Assembly (NCBI GenBank): GCA_035772735.1
Contig: JASDFA010000018.1
Location: forward strand, 145,643,501 to 145,707,500
Origin: Datura wrightii
Taxonomy: Eukaryota; Streptophyta; Magnoliopsida; Solanales; Solanaceae
DNA: 64,000 bases
Direction of reading: 5' to 3'
Every line of letters starts with the position of its first letter. Positions within the stretch are counted from its first letter, which is position 1. A program made the position numbers and the translations under genes. Under the pieces are notes generated by a model. The model was given only the letters and a program-made list of their open reading frames with translations, ran no database searches and had not been told where the DNA came from. Below, piece after piece: positions 33,095-45,538 of this stretch.

Positions 33095-34450
33095 GTTCAT
33101 AGAATTTTGCATGTCTTTAAGTCCTCATTTAGTCAAAACTAACTCTATTTTGCTATATTTCAAGAACCCAAATGAGATGAAGAAAGAAGACATTAAATTC
33201 ACAGAGTTTCTCATAAACAGAGAAAAAGATGGACCGTCTCTTCAATGGACTGTCCATAAGCGTCCTTTTGATCCAGAAACCAAACCCAGGTGGTTGGCAA
33301 TTGATGAATCAAAGGAAGAACCATCTTCTCAAATGATGGTCCTCCATTCAGAAGACTGATCAAGGTTGAAGAACTTCATGGACCAGTTGACAAAGCAAAG
33401 GACAGACCGTCTTTATAGAAGACAATATGTCGACCGAAAGATGGTCCATACCTGTACATCTAGGACCCTCCGAATTTAAATGAAATTGAAATTCTAGAGA
33501 CCTAGTATAAATAGTCCTTTTCATTCATTTTCAGATATAATTGGATAGATAAATAGTTCCTAATATAGAATTCTAGATAGAGAAAGTAGATAGTCTTAAC
33601 TAGTTTTACATTGAATTTGTAATTGAAGTTGAAGATCAAGTTCATGAATTCAAGTTTTCTTCTCTCATCTTTGACTTTATGGGTAAGAATATCTACTTAC
33701 TTGCTTTCTTCTTTTTTTGCTATGGGTAGCTAAACCCAAATCTAGGGTTGTGAACCCTAATGATCTCAATTGGGTGAAATTGATTGTGCTCTTAAGAATA
33801 TTTTGATTAATTTGGGGTTTGTAAAGTGTGATTGGTGATGAAAGTCATTCAATACTGCCCAATTACCTTTATTGTGCTTGAAAGAGATAATTTAAGTTGG
33901 GTTAGCATCAAGCAAATATAACCCAAGTCTTTAACCCTTGCTTAATGGATTTACCTAGATATAGGTGGAATCTAATTGGCAAAATATAATTGGGTAGAAT
34001 GGAGTTATCTTTAGTTTGACAAAATTGATGTAGATTGATATCATTGGTGTTGTTAAAACACACCCATAGGTTGCTTGCATATCCACCATTAGCCTATTTG
34101 AGTTATTTAGGGGGATCAATTCAATTTGGGGACACTTTCCTAGTTTTTATCATTAATGAATGAATTCTTATGGATTTACATTGATTAGTTATAGTTATTA
34201 CCTCTTAAACTAACTTGAATAGAACCTTAACTCACAAATCAGAGTTGAAAATTGATAGATAGTCTAGGCCTAACAAAATCTCTGTGGATATAGTCCATGC
34301 TCCTGAGTTAGGTAATTATACTATATCAACCGCATACACACTCACTAGCTGAGGTGGATCAAGGGCGATATCGTCCGTTGACGGATATTTTGGCATAGGC
34401 CCTATCTACCATTTTTTATTTGGTTTGTTTGATTGTGTCTATTCTATCAC
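33095..34450 (+). mobile_element. Second LTR-like region, upstream of gag remnant
   Basis: U3-like block at 33225-33475 with words GATGGACCGTCT, GGACTGTCC, GACCGTC and AAGATGGTCC, TATAAATA at 33506-33513, then a leader with 'taaacccaaatctagggttgtgaaccct'. It is followed at 34483 by a gag remnant, as expected of a 5' LTR. A tRNA-Asp-type PBS is not clear; 'ttttggcataggcc' near 34390 may be its remains. Confidence 0.5.
33506..33513 (+). promoter_or_regulatory. LTR TATA box
   Basis: TATAAATA immediately downstream of the GGACCGTC word block. Confidence 0.55.
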
Positions 34451-34482
34451 TTTTGCTTTGCTTTGTTTTGTAAACCAGGAGT

Positions 34483-35010
34483 ATGGCTTTACCACAAGGA
34501 GAGGCGGACAATGTGTTTGTGAAGGTCAATGATGAGGTTGACTATGCAAGTGCAATTGTGCCACCAAGGGTCAATGCTACTTCTTTCAAGATAGATGGTA
34601 GCATTTATACTATGCTCAAAGCTGAAGGCCAATTTCATAACTCCACAAATAATGGTCCTTATCAGCACTTAAAGATCTTCTTGGAGGTTTGTAACCTCCA
34701 CAAATAGAATAACGTCTCTGACGACGCCATTCAGTTAAGGGTTTTTAAGTACTCTTTGGATGGAGAAGGTTGAGAGTGGTTGCACTAGTTGACTCCAAAT
34801 TCAATTCATACCTGGTGGCAACATGTCAATGTGTTCCTCAAGAAGTCGTTCCCGTGAAGTAAGAAGGTGGAACAATAGGACAATATTTTCAACTTCTAAC
34901 AGCTCCCAGGGGAGCAACTCTTTGAGGCGTGGGGATGCTTCAAGAAGTACATACTTAAGGCACCCAACCACGGGTTTTCTGAGTATATTGATAACGCTTA
35001 AACTCACACT
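34483..35010 (+). pseudogene. gag: Retrotransposon gag remnant (Athila/Tat-type capsid)
   Basis: Starts M-A-L-P-Q-G-E at 34483. It contains Y-Q-H-L-K-I-F-L-E-V-C, then after a stop D-A-I-Q-L-R-V-F-K-Y-S-L, F-L-K-K-S-F-P and P-G-E-Q-L-F-E-A-W, the core of the Retrotrans_gag family. At least five in-frame stops. The equivalent intact region in element G is at 59690-60000. No pol follows. Confidence 0.75.
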
Positions 35011-35094
35011 CCTGACAAAGTATGAAGCGGACATTGTGAATAAAGAACCCAACGAAGAGGTTGGGGTCGAACCTATAAGGAATATGGTAAGAAC

Positions 35095-36690
35095 TAGACT
35101 AATGCTGATATTTAAGCTTTTTGTTGTGTTATCTTCAAATTGGGGGGTTTATAGAAGAAAACAATAGTAAAACAAGAGTGAAAATCAATTGTTGTTTGTC
35201 AAGATTTATAATTAACTAGGGTAAGTTTTCCCCATGGGTTCATAACTACTTCGGGTTTACACTCATGATCCATCCCATTGCTTATTTGTAGAACTGATAA
35301 CTAGGGTTCATCTAAATGACTGGTTCGTCCCTATTGGATGGCTATACTCAATCACCGGTTAGGTCTTATGAGCGATTTTAATTGAACCGTTATCAATTTG
35401 TTCACAATTAACTATCCTGCAACTGGAGCTTAGGTTATATAATGATCATAAATATCAAGGCTTTGTTGTAATTCTCTTTTCCTAATCTCACCTTCTCTAG
35501 GTTCAAGCAAGTAAAGAATTTGGGAAAGTCTTAAAGTTGCACTTCATTAAGAAACATTAAAGATAAAGAAAATACAATACAATCGTTTAACATTGGTTTC
35601 GAATCACTTTGTGTAACCTTAGTTCGTTAATCCACCATGATTCTCACAACCCTAGTTGTGGAGGTTTTAACCTATCATGGTTGTAAGATTATGATTAGTA
35701 TTTATAGGCAAACACATAATTAAATACTTACAATGATGATTGAAAGAAACCCTGCTCTGAATTTTGCAAGAAAATTTGATGAACAAACTCAAGAACAATT
35801 GAGAAATCCATGTTCTGATTCTCAAGAATTGCTCTTCAATATTTTCAAAAGCTAATTAAAAACTTGTTAATAATTGACAACCAACTAATTCTGATCGTCC
35901 CTGACCAAAAGGAAACCTAAAAGTATTTATACAGATAATAAAATCCTTTTCCTAAGTTAACAGGGAAATAACCAAATCTGGCACTGACACATCCTATGAC
36001 TCATCATACAACCTATAACAGGATTGTATGGGTCGTGACTTGTCCCATACATTCCTTGGATTCTATAGAATTGGCTAAGTGTTGGCATCTGGTACGACTC
36101 GTAACATGATCCCACGAGTCGTACAATCCAATCATGGTTCGGCTTTGAGAACTTTGGCATCTTTTTAAGATTTCTACGAGTGTCTTGGTATGCCTCGTAT
36201 CTTTCTCCTACATAACATCTTGTCGTATCATGAGATCTTCCAAGTCCCAAAAATCACTGAAGCTTTCCATAGCTCCTGGTATGGGTCGTAGGCAGATGCT
36301 ATGATCCGTAGGTGCTACCCGTATTAGGAGACTTCAATTGTGCAAATATCTCTAAAGTATTCTACGACTCAAGTTACGACTCGCACTGAGAGTCGTACTT
36401 TGTCTTTGCCTTGTACCAGTCTTTTGAGATTTTCCATGAGTCTCAGTACGGCTTGTACAATCTTGTTACAGCTCGTACTGAGATCAGTACTTGGCGTCCA
36501 TTCTGCACTTTTCTGCAACTTTTTCACATTTTTGTTCCAACACCTATTTTTCCTGAAAACAAAATAAAAACACCTCATATATGTATAAACATACCTAAGT
36601 CCATGCTATTATATGTAGTTTTAAGCATCAAAAGTGCTATAAACTTGCAACACATCAATACCGTCAACTTAAGAATTTTGCATGTCTTCA
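35095..36690 (-). mobile_element. LTR-like region with ACGACTCGT array
   Basis: In minus sense an array of TACGACTCGTA-type words (36490-35985) precedes TATAAATA (35931-35924) and then an AT-rich leader. The layout matches the Athila-like LTRs at 1-1481 and 20492-21930. Ends were not fixed. Short open frames here are incidental. Confidence 0.5.
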
Positions 36691-37440
36691 AGTAAAGAAA
36701 ACAAAAACTAAAAATGATGCTTAAGTAGAAAATGAACCTAGGATACTACAACCAACACCAATCAAAACTTGCACTATGAACACAAACAACTTTTGACCCT
36801 TCTCCATGTAAACCAAATCAGCTATGTACATCATGTGACCACAAACCATGATAAACAAGGATCAAGATATGCCATCTAATTATTTGTAGAGAATCAAGTT
36901 ATTACCAATGCTTTTCACACTGACAACTGGCAGAATAAAACACAAACTATGTACCCTCAAAGAAAATGAAGTCCCCAACTCATAGATGTATGAAAATATG
37001 AAACTTGGGACTGAACAAGTAAGACTCTCACTCTCACAAGAAAGTTCCAAATACTATACATCGGATACCATAGACTTGCCCTTATTTCTCTACTTTAGCT
37101 CTTCGGACAGTCGGGCTAGGATCACTATAGGATTTTACTCAGCTTGTAATGTAGGCTTTGGGCTCGGTATGGTAAAATATGAAATTTTAGTGACTAAACC
37201 CTTCTTGGCACTACATACTTGTAGCTCCACTTTCACTTATTTCACCCTTTTCGCTTTTTCAACTTTTTCCTCCATTTTCTCCATTTTATGCAATATGTGG
37301 TTGTTGTGTGTTTTTAACTTTTTCATTCATGTTCTTCTTTGGTATTTTCTAAACTCTCTTATGTTGTCTCTCTATTTCTTGTTGCAAGTTTTGGGGCTTC
37401 AATAATTATACCTTCAAATCTGCCTTTCATTCTCTTGAAA
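36690..37440 (-). other. AT-rich sequence, possibly interior of the preceding element
   Basis: Weak resemblance to the interior of the 15964-21930 element (e.g. 'cttgtaatgta' near 37144 and 17881). The frame 36986-37405 is on the other strand, composition-driven, and has no recognisable domain. Confidence 0.3.
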
Positions 37441-38959
37441 TAAATGTGACTTATTTAAAATTTAAAAACCTTTATTTTGGACTTGAGTTTTAAACTTATA
37501 TTATAGTATGTCTGCTATTTTTACTAACTTTTGGTGAGATAGAAATAATTAGAGAGATTTTGTTTGCCTAAGAATTATTAACACCCTTCTTTGATTTTTA
37601 AAAGATATTGTTCTTAAAAGATTTTTTCAACTGCTACATAAACTACTTTTTATAATTTCTTTGGTTTGATATTTCTTTTAAAACTAACTAGCCTTAAACA
37701 TTATGGACAATGAAATAACTACAATATAAGTGTCTTGCTTCATTACAATATGCATGATCCTTATTAGTTTTTGCCTTTTCAATTTAACTACCTTAATGAG
37801 TTTAGTTGAGCAAGTTTGAAATTCTTATATTAATTTAATGTGGTTGTGTATTTTTTTTAATTTTTGTGAAGCTCAAAACTATTTAAGATCTTTATGTCTA
37901 AGTATGTAAAATGTTGCAGGGGATCCCGTTTATTCATTTCTTTTCAAATATTTTTCGTACTATTGGTTCTTTTTAAATATATATATAAAGATCAGGTTGT
38001 TTAAAGATGTTCAAATATTTTGCAATAATAGGATGGATGAGTTTAGTACTTAAAGTCAATATGTGTGCTCAGTCATAAATTAATTGGTTTAAGAAATGAT
38101 TTTAACTTGGTATCATGGATATTATTTGCTTTTCTTTTGTAGTTTTTTCTTACATTATTTAGAAATTGTTGTACTTCCTAATCTCTCTTAAATATGCACT
38201 AGTTATTGACCCAAAAAATATAACATCAGGTGAATTAGAATAGTTATTCATATGAGATAAGTCCTTGCATTAAAAAATGAGTAAAATTGATTATAATGAA
38301 AATATATTTTTATTGATATGATTTAATGATAACTCTCTGATTATTTCCTCTTTTCTTTTTTCATGGCATAAACCGGAGAACTAGGGTTCTCATTTGAAAC
38401 TCGATTTGGCCTGTAAGTCAACAACTATTAGGATTCCCTCGCAGCACATGGAGCCAAGTACTAGGAGTTGGTTCTTTTAAGAATCAAACATTTTTAGTCC
38501 TCTTCCATAACTTTTCTCGCCATATATTTTTTCCTCTAACATTATATGTGTTTTTGTGTATATGTATGAATTTGTAGTCTTGTTAGTAAATAATTCACCC
38601 ATCTCCCTTTTAATAGTGTCAAGATTTTTACAAAGGATATTTGACAGGTTGATATTTCTAAAAAAATAAATAGATGATCTTTTTTTTCTGAAAAAATATT
38701 TTTTTTTAATTATTAATCACTGTTCTAAAAATTAACCGATAATAAAAAAAGGCAACAAATGATTTTTCAAAGTCCAATTGAATTAAGCTTAGTATTGGGC
38801 CCAAATACTTTTAAAAAAAGACTGTCAAATCTTTTTCGAAATGGGTTGCAGGCCCAGTCATCTATTTTTATATAATCTGTTTATTTTATTAAATGGTCCC
38901 AGTTTCTTTATACTAACCTCTTTGCAGAAATTTAGACCCATAAATTTGGCCCATTTTGA
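37441..38959. other. Gene-free AT-rich stretch
   Basis: No ORF above background, no LTR landmark and no repeat shared with the rest of the window that I can see. Possibly old, decayed sequence. Confidence 0.4.
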
Positions 38960-39715
38960 ATTTTCCTTCAAAAGAAAGGTATATACATATGTTACTTTAC
39001 AAATATATTGTACATATTATTATATTATAATTTTCTTTTGTTATATACTGTAGTTTATATATGCATATTTATTTTTACATATTATATATATACTATTTCA
39101 CCCATCCATATGTGTATACTTTTTATTTATTTCCTACTCATACATTAATATCTATTTATAAATATCTACTTTTGCATGTCACATATCATACACAATTATT
39201 TTATTATCTACATATCAAAAACTAATTTTCCTCATAATTTATTTCCACATACTATTATTTATACATTAATATTTATTTTTACATACTACATATATAATTT
39301 TATCCATCCATATATACATACTTTAAATTATGATTATTTATTCATATACTTACCTCTACTCATAAATACTTAATTTTGCATATCGCATATCATATATATA
39401 AATAATCATTTTATTTATGTATATATCATAAATTAGCTTTTCTCATATATATAACCCATCTCTACATACATATATAGTTACATATATTATTTTATATACA
39501 CATACATAAATATATTATAAGACATTCATGATATACATCTAGCTATACATATATATTTCACCTCATATATATCATTTTATCCACTCTACATAATTACATG
39601 TACACTATTTTACAATTATTTCACATATATTCTTATACTACATATATTTCGCATATTATTAATATATTATATGTATATCAATACTTTTCTACATATCCAC
39701 TTACATCCATATTTG
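38960..39715. repeat. Low-complexity TA/TACATA-rich tract
   Basis: Long runs of tacata, atatat and ttattta words with near-repeats such as 'acattaatatttattt...tacatacta' and 'catatcatatata'. An irregular minisatellite-like tract. The open frame 39176-39373 is an artefact of low complexity. Confidence 0.6.
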
Positions 39716-42004
39716 AGTAGGTATAGAAACTAGGAGGAAAGTTTAGGATTTCGCCCCTTTTAAACATCTCAAACTGCTAAGCGAAAAGCTGAAAATTGGC
39801 AGCTAAATGAGCTACTGATAGACTGTTTCTGAGCTGAGTTTTGCTCATTTTACTTCGGATTTCTGGGTGTTTCTGCCGGAATTATACTTCATATTGTGGG
39901 GAAGAATTACAGCAGAACTAAGGCAAAATTTCCTCTTGTTTCTCCCTCAAAAGATAGCGAAAACTAGTTGACTAAATAGCTAAATGTTGTTGATGTTGCC
40001 GTGTGTTGTTGTTGCTACTGTGACTGCCTTTGGTTAGTTATATTGGGCTGCATTGCGTGCTACAGATTAATATTGTTGTTGTCCTATATCCGAGAAAGGT
40101 ATGTAAGGCGTCCGTCCCTCATTCTTTTAAGAACGATTTGTGCATTGAGAATTGAATGAGCAAGAAACATATTTACAAGTCTTGGAGCAGTATGTTAAGC
40201 TTCATTTGAGCATATAAAGTTTCATATTTTATTTAGGTTAAATATTGAGATTATGTCTAGCCCAAGTGAGGCATTTAAAGTGGGATATCATGTTGATTGT
40301 TGTCGTAGTTGTACGTCCAGTTGGAGACCCCTCAACATGGGCATTGTTAGCTTGTCCTTATTGTATGTTATATATATATGGGTGATGTTAAATGTGCTTA
40401 AGTTCTGGTTGGTAACTGAAATTGGTGAAAGAGCCAAGATGATAATGTGTAAACGATTTTCAGCCAAGTAAATATGTAATAACCTTTCAACGATTTCAAA
40501 TAGAAAAATTTCAAATTGGTTAAATAAAAAATAATAACATATTGTCTATTTAATATGATCCCACTATACATATCGATATACATAGAGATTTACCGACTAC
40601 ATTTCAGCCATCTAGCGATCCTGATCTATTTGAAAATTTCTAGAATTGATATATCCATATATCATATTCCAACAGGCATAAGAGTTTTTTCCTCTATGTT
40701 GGGTAGAAATCAGATGTTATACTATATTTCAATAAATAGATATCCATGTTCTGATACAAGTCCATGATTTTAAAAAAATGGATGAGATTTGGGTGAGCTT
40801 ATTGAATTAGGATCGCCTTGTTATGGTTTTCCTTCATTCTATGTGTATATTATGAAATATGCTAGGCCAATGGAAGATTTCATAATCCCTTTCCCTTAAG
40901 CCGAACGACAAGCTAGCGAGTCTCCGAGCTCTAATGTCCCTTTGAACACAATCTATAAATCTGTTGAAACTTTTAGGTCATCCACAGTTCCTTATAATTT
41001 ATACAAGTTTTGAATACATGAATTTAAGTGTTATTTTATAGCTTTACAAGTTATACGTGTCCACTCGCAGTTATGCATTACGAAGGAAGCCTATGCAGGC
41101 CAAAAATTTAGTATTCATCATTTCTATGCTATATGTGTTAAATTGACCAAGTATAAGCCATATCGACTCCTTTTATTATTATGATTATGATTTATTGATT
41201 TTACCCCGGTGTGGTACACCGACTGGACGGATTTTATGCCGATGTGGTACACTGGCTGGAGATATTTTTTATTTTTATCCCATGTGTTACACTGGTTGGA
41301 TGAATTTTATATGGATTTTATGGTAGGCTAGCCGCCTACATTTCAATTATAGTTTTTGTTGTGCATCAGATGATTGCATTTACACTTCAATATTGAGTTA
41401 TTGTCAGGTTTCATTTTTCAGGATTTCGGGTTATTACTATTCCTTATTTCTGGCTCAGTTATCATTGTTATCTTATATGTTTATAGTTTTTAGCCTTACA
41501 TACCAGTACATTTTATTCGTACTGACGTCCCTTCATTTAGGGACCCTTCCTACAATTGTGCTTCAAGTACAGGCCAAGGCTTAGATTATCAGACGCAATA
41601 GGAGCCAGATTTCAGCAGAATAGTGGTATGCTCCTCTCTTCCAAGAGCCATGTCCTAGCTTTAACTATTTTGTGTTTTGTGTACAACATAGGTAGGTCGT
41701 GGCCCTGTCCCATGCATTTCAGTCTGTTTACTCTGTAGAGGCTGATGTGGACTAGTTTGTATAGAAGTTCTGGTTATGTGGTCCTGTTGGTTTTTCATTC
41801 CTTTGTTTAGCTTTATTGTAGCCTTGTCGGCTTTCTAGGTTCATTATTATCGTGACATTATGGGTCCAGAATTTTATCTTGGTTGGTAGTGATAGGTGGT
41901 TTGGTCATCCTTAGTGTTACATTTATAGATCCTATATAACCGACTTCTCTATCAATCATGAATCAAGTTCCAGTTGTGCCCTACCCTAGTTTTAGGGTGT
42001 GGCA
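39716..42004 (+). mobile_element. 5' LTR of Ty3 element C, start unresolved
   Basis: Ends GGTGTGGCA at 42004, five bases before an initiator-Met-type PBS. The downstream part ('gtactgacgtccc' near 41520, 'taggtcgtggccctgtccc' near 41695, 'gtagccttgtcggc' near 41820) parallels 54860-55200 of the solo LTR, so it belongs to a related family. TGTAATAACC at 40475 preceded by AAATA is an alternative start; 'gaaaggtatgtaaggcg' at 40090, which parallels 53530 of the solo LTR, argues the LTR starts earlier. Confidence 0.6.
41190..41300 (+). repeat. Short tandem repeat in LTR C
   Basis: Three degenerate copies of TGTGGTACACYGRCTGG followed by a T-rich spacer. Confidence 0.7.
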
Positions 42005-42008
42005 GAAT

Positions 42009-42020
42009 TGGTATCAGAGC
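42009..42020 (+). promoter_or_regulatory. Primer binding site of element C
   Basis: TGGTATCAGAGC, the exact complement expected of initiator tRNA-Met, four bases after the LTR end. Confidence 0.9.
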
Positions 42021-42192
42021 AAAGTCATGTCCTAGGAAGTCCACAAAGCCATTTCAAGTAGGGTCTTGCTGATGGGTATGTTGTGCACCATACTTATAAT
42101 CAGGAGGCTATACGACATCTAGGAATTGTTTCACTTCTTTTACTAATAGTTTGTGCTATAGCGAGAGGTCATACGTACTATGATATCTAAAT

Positions 42193-43738
42193 GTGTTATT
42201 GTTTCAGAGCATGCCTGATACAAGGAAGATGACTATGAGGTGTATTGGCACAACCGTTGGAGAGGGTACTAGCTGCCCTCTAATAGATCAGGGAGACAGG
42301 TTAGAGGCTCAGAGTGAGTCTCCTTCCCCAAGTGTTACAGTTCCTCCAGCACTGATTAGAGTAATGGAAGATAGACCTCCAGCTCGTCCCGCACCAGCAG
42401 TAGCTAAGGGTAGTAGAGTAGAAGACCCTCCCGCGGATGTGGTACCTCCGGTTGTTTTGGAAGGACAAGTTCTTGAGGGAGCTATTCAGCTGATGGCTCA
42501 TATAACCGCAGGTCAGGAGCTTTGATTGGAAGCGATAGAGAGACATAGAGGCCAGGAAACTAAGAATTCCATGGCCTACAAGTTCTTGAGTTTGAGCCCT
42601 CCTATATTCACTGGATCAGACCCGAGTGAGGATCCTCAAGACTTTATTGATCAAACATATAGGGTGTTGAAGGGGATGCGACCTACAATGACTAAGGAAG
42701 TATAGTTGGCGACCTTCAGACTACATGATGTCCCTATATTGTGGTATGAGACTTGTGCTCGATCCAGAGGAGTCTATACACCGCTAGCTGAGTGGGAAGA
42801 GTTCTTCGAGGCCTTTATACACCACTATTTACCACGGTAGCTTCGAAAGGCTTGAGCTGAGCAGTTTTTGCACCTATAGCAGGGAAGTTTTAGTGTGTAT
42901 GAGTATTTTATTTGGATTAATTTTTTTGCTAGGTATGCTCCACACATGGTTCAGACGATGGAGGATAGAGTTCATCCGTTCGTGCTAGGTTTGGGGCTTC
43001 GTGTAGCTTGAGATTGTTTGGGGGTATCTACTTTGGAGAACATGGACATTGCATGAATTCAGGCTTTCGTCCAGATGGCGGAGGATTTGGGTCATCAATT
43101 ATGGGATACTCGGAGACAGTAAGAGAAGCGAAAGAGAGCTAGGACTGTGGGTCCTTACAAAGAGCCGCAAGGTGACCTAGGGGCTCAGTCATCCAGGTAG
43201 TCAGTTAGGCCTGTACGGAATGCCCCACCTCAGTTTCAAGGACAGAGAAGAGACCAAGGCCTAGCTCCATCTAGCTCTCAACCATAGGAGCGGGCAAGGC
43301 AGAGGCGACCACCATTGCCATGTTTTCCTTAGAGTGGGAAATCTCATTCAGGCGAGTGCCGTCAAGGACAGAATGTATGCTATCGTTGTGGGTAGCCAGG
43401 GCAATTTATGAGGGATTGTTCAAATAGGGTTGAGGTAGGATTAGGCATGATCAATAGTTACTTTGCCATCCTCCGTTCGACCTCCTAGACCTGATCCTCA
43501 GTTGGCAGCAGGTTGTGGCAGAGGCAGAGGGAAAGAGGCTTCCAGTTCTGGGGAAACCCAAAATTGATTCTATTCTTTGGGCGGTCGACAGGACCATGAG
43601 GCCTCACCTGATATTGTTACAGGTACTTTGATTATTTATTCTCGTGCAGTATATGTCTTGCTTGATCCTGGTTCTAAACTCTCTTATGTTACACCATTGG
43701 TTGCGAGTCCGTTTGAGACAGTCCTTGAGTTATTATCC
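42193..43738 (+). pseudogene. gag: Ty3 element C gag and protease start
   Basis: Open from M-P-D-T-R-K at 42193 to 42525, then through stops: capsid core (F-L-S-L-S-P-P-I-F-T-G-S, P-I-L-W-Y-E, G-V-Y-T-P-L-A-E-W), a zinc knuckle (C-Y-R-C-G, P-G-Q-F-M-R-D-C at about 43378-43425, with His replaced by Gln) and the protease start L-L-D-P-G-S with S-Y-V-T-P-L at 43650-43710. At least ten stops or shifts. Coding similarity ends at about 43738, where pararetroviral sequence on the other strand begins. Confidence 0.82.
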
Positions 43739-43740
43739 TC

Positions 43741-44226
43741 AATTTAACGGATCATAGAAAATAACTAGAAGTTAATTACAAAGGCAGGAGCTAAATAAAA
43801 TAAAATAAAATACTGCAAGTAGTAATAAAGTATAAGAAAAAGATACCTACAAAGAGCTGTTTATTGATAAGAAGGAAAACTAGAGAACATAGAGAGGTTT
43901 GGGCAATTTGGAAGTGAGTGTAGTGTTTTACGAATGCCCCTCTTAATACAAGGTGAAGGTCTTAAGTAGACCTCAATATGATGAGTCAACTAATTACTAC
44001 CTGCTATCTATTTACATGTGTCCACACGTGGCAGATTTAATTTTACACGGATCTATTTTAATGATGTCTTCATCTTCTTGAAACTTGATTTCCTTGAAAT
44101 TTGATTTTTATCCTGATGTGGCTTGTCTTTTTGCTGCATTGTTTTTTGGGTGGATTCCTGAGGGGTCCACTGCTTTTGATTGTAGTAGCTTTTCATTTTT
44201 CTGAAAGGATAGTCTGGCCGCCTTCT
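43741..44226 (-). mobile_element. Endogenous pararetrovirus, downstream non-coding region
   Basis: Follows the last viral frame in minus sense. It has a CCACGTGTGGAC box (about 44040), a transcript-start-like 'ttgtattaagaggggcat' (about 43960) and AT-rich sequence to 43741. This is where the genomic-RNA promoter and leader of caulimovirids lie. Promoter function is inferred only. Confidence 0.5.
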
Positions 44227-45490
44227 TTAGTTGAGAAGATAAGCTTGAGCTATCCCTTGCGGATCTAGCATGTCTCCATTGCTTGGTTCACTTGTATGAG
44301 AGGATGCAGTATCTAATAATTCCATTATCTTTCTTTGTTGGGTATCTTTTTCCAAATTTGACAAGGCCTGCTGGAACCTTCTTTTTAATTCTTCCTTGGA
44401 CAGTTGGGAATCCTGTCGTAATGAAGAACTTGAAGTTTCCTTATCTTCCTGGGGTGTTGGTGCCCAGCCTTTGATTTTGATGGTCTTACTCAGATATTTA
44501 ATCCTTTCAATTTCATGAATATCAAAGGACCAGCTGATAATATATGAAATTCTTTTTGCAATAAAAAACTTACACAATTTAATATTTTCTAGTAGGGTAG
44601 AAATATTCTGCTCAACCTGAAATTTTTCAAACTGTGTTTGAAAATGTTTTGACAATACCTATTTATTTCCTCCGAATTGGTTCCACCATTCATAAAACCA
44701 TCTGGGAATGATCGCGCTTTTCATTTCTTCTGAATACTTGACAAACCAAGAGTGAGTGTTAGACCTTAGATACATAAAGTTGTACCAGGCTGCCTTATAA
44801 TCATACCAGTTGTATGTCTGGGGTCTATGGGTTCTTGATAGGGGAATGGGTGTATGCAAATGATCTACAAACCATTCAAACGGACTTAAAATTCTTTTAA
44901 TTGTGAACTTCGAGTATTAAATACTGTCAGGATTATCCGGACATTTTAATTTATGCTCAATTTTTACTGAATCGGTGTCTGTTAAAATGAACTCATAATA
45001 CCTTCGGGTTTTAATGGGATCATCTTTTTCCACATAATTCCAATTTGTGTAGCAGGGTTTTAGTAACTCGGGCACTCCAAAACCTTCATATCTTTTTATC
45101 GAGGGCCATGATCGGCAGTACCTGTAAAACTGTTAGCTCAAACTGCTGTTTATTTGGAATATTTTTCTCCATTTCTTTTCAGGAGTCGCTGGCAGAACTG
45201 CCTGAGAGTATGTCTCTGGTGGCTTCATTTCATAGCTGTCCTTGGTTTTGATAGAGATAGTTTTGTCGCCTGATGAAGAGACTCCTTTAAAAACTGATTT
45301 TAATGGTTGTAATCAGGTCTGACTGGTTATGGGTTCCTTTAATGGGGACGGAATAGTAGCTTTTGGCAAAGATGGGAATTCTGCCAAAACTGAATATTTA
45401 TTTTCTGGTTTTGGTTTTTCCTCTTCTTTGAAGGGTCTTTTCATTATTTCTTCTAGTTTGAAAGGCTGAAATGGAGGCCTCAAGGGACTT
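44227..45490 (-). pseudogene. Endogenous pararetrovirus, downstream ORF (transactivator position)
   Basis: Two open pieces in one frame (44859-44659 and 44655-44227), separated by one stop, with further coding-like but interrupted sequence up to about 45490. The protein has an aromatic-rich segment (W-F-Y-E-W-W-N-Q-F-G-G) and a Gln/Glu-rich end. By position after RT/RNase H it corresponds to the last ORF of solendoviruses, usually assigned as translational transactivator/inclusion-body protein; that assignment is by position and not by motif. Broken by at least three stops. Confidence 0.55.
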
Positions 45491-45538
45491 ATACCTGGTG
45501 TTCCAGATCTTATTTAGTTCCCTGTAGAAATTCCCTAG

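Noticed and set aside
36986..37405. 139-codon frame with hydrophobic end
   Set aside because: Composition-driven T-rich sequence; no domain, no promoter or start context, opposite to the presumed element sense.
39176..39373. 65-codon Tyr/Ile-rich frame
   Set aside because: Low-complexity AT tract.
42001..42020. Possible tRNA-related sequence (TGGTATCAGAGC)
   Set aside because: It is the reverse-transcription primer site complementary to initiator tRNA-Met, not a tRNA gene; no cloverleaf around it.
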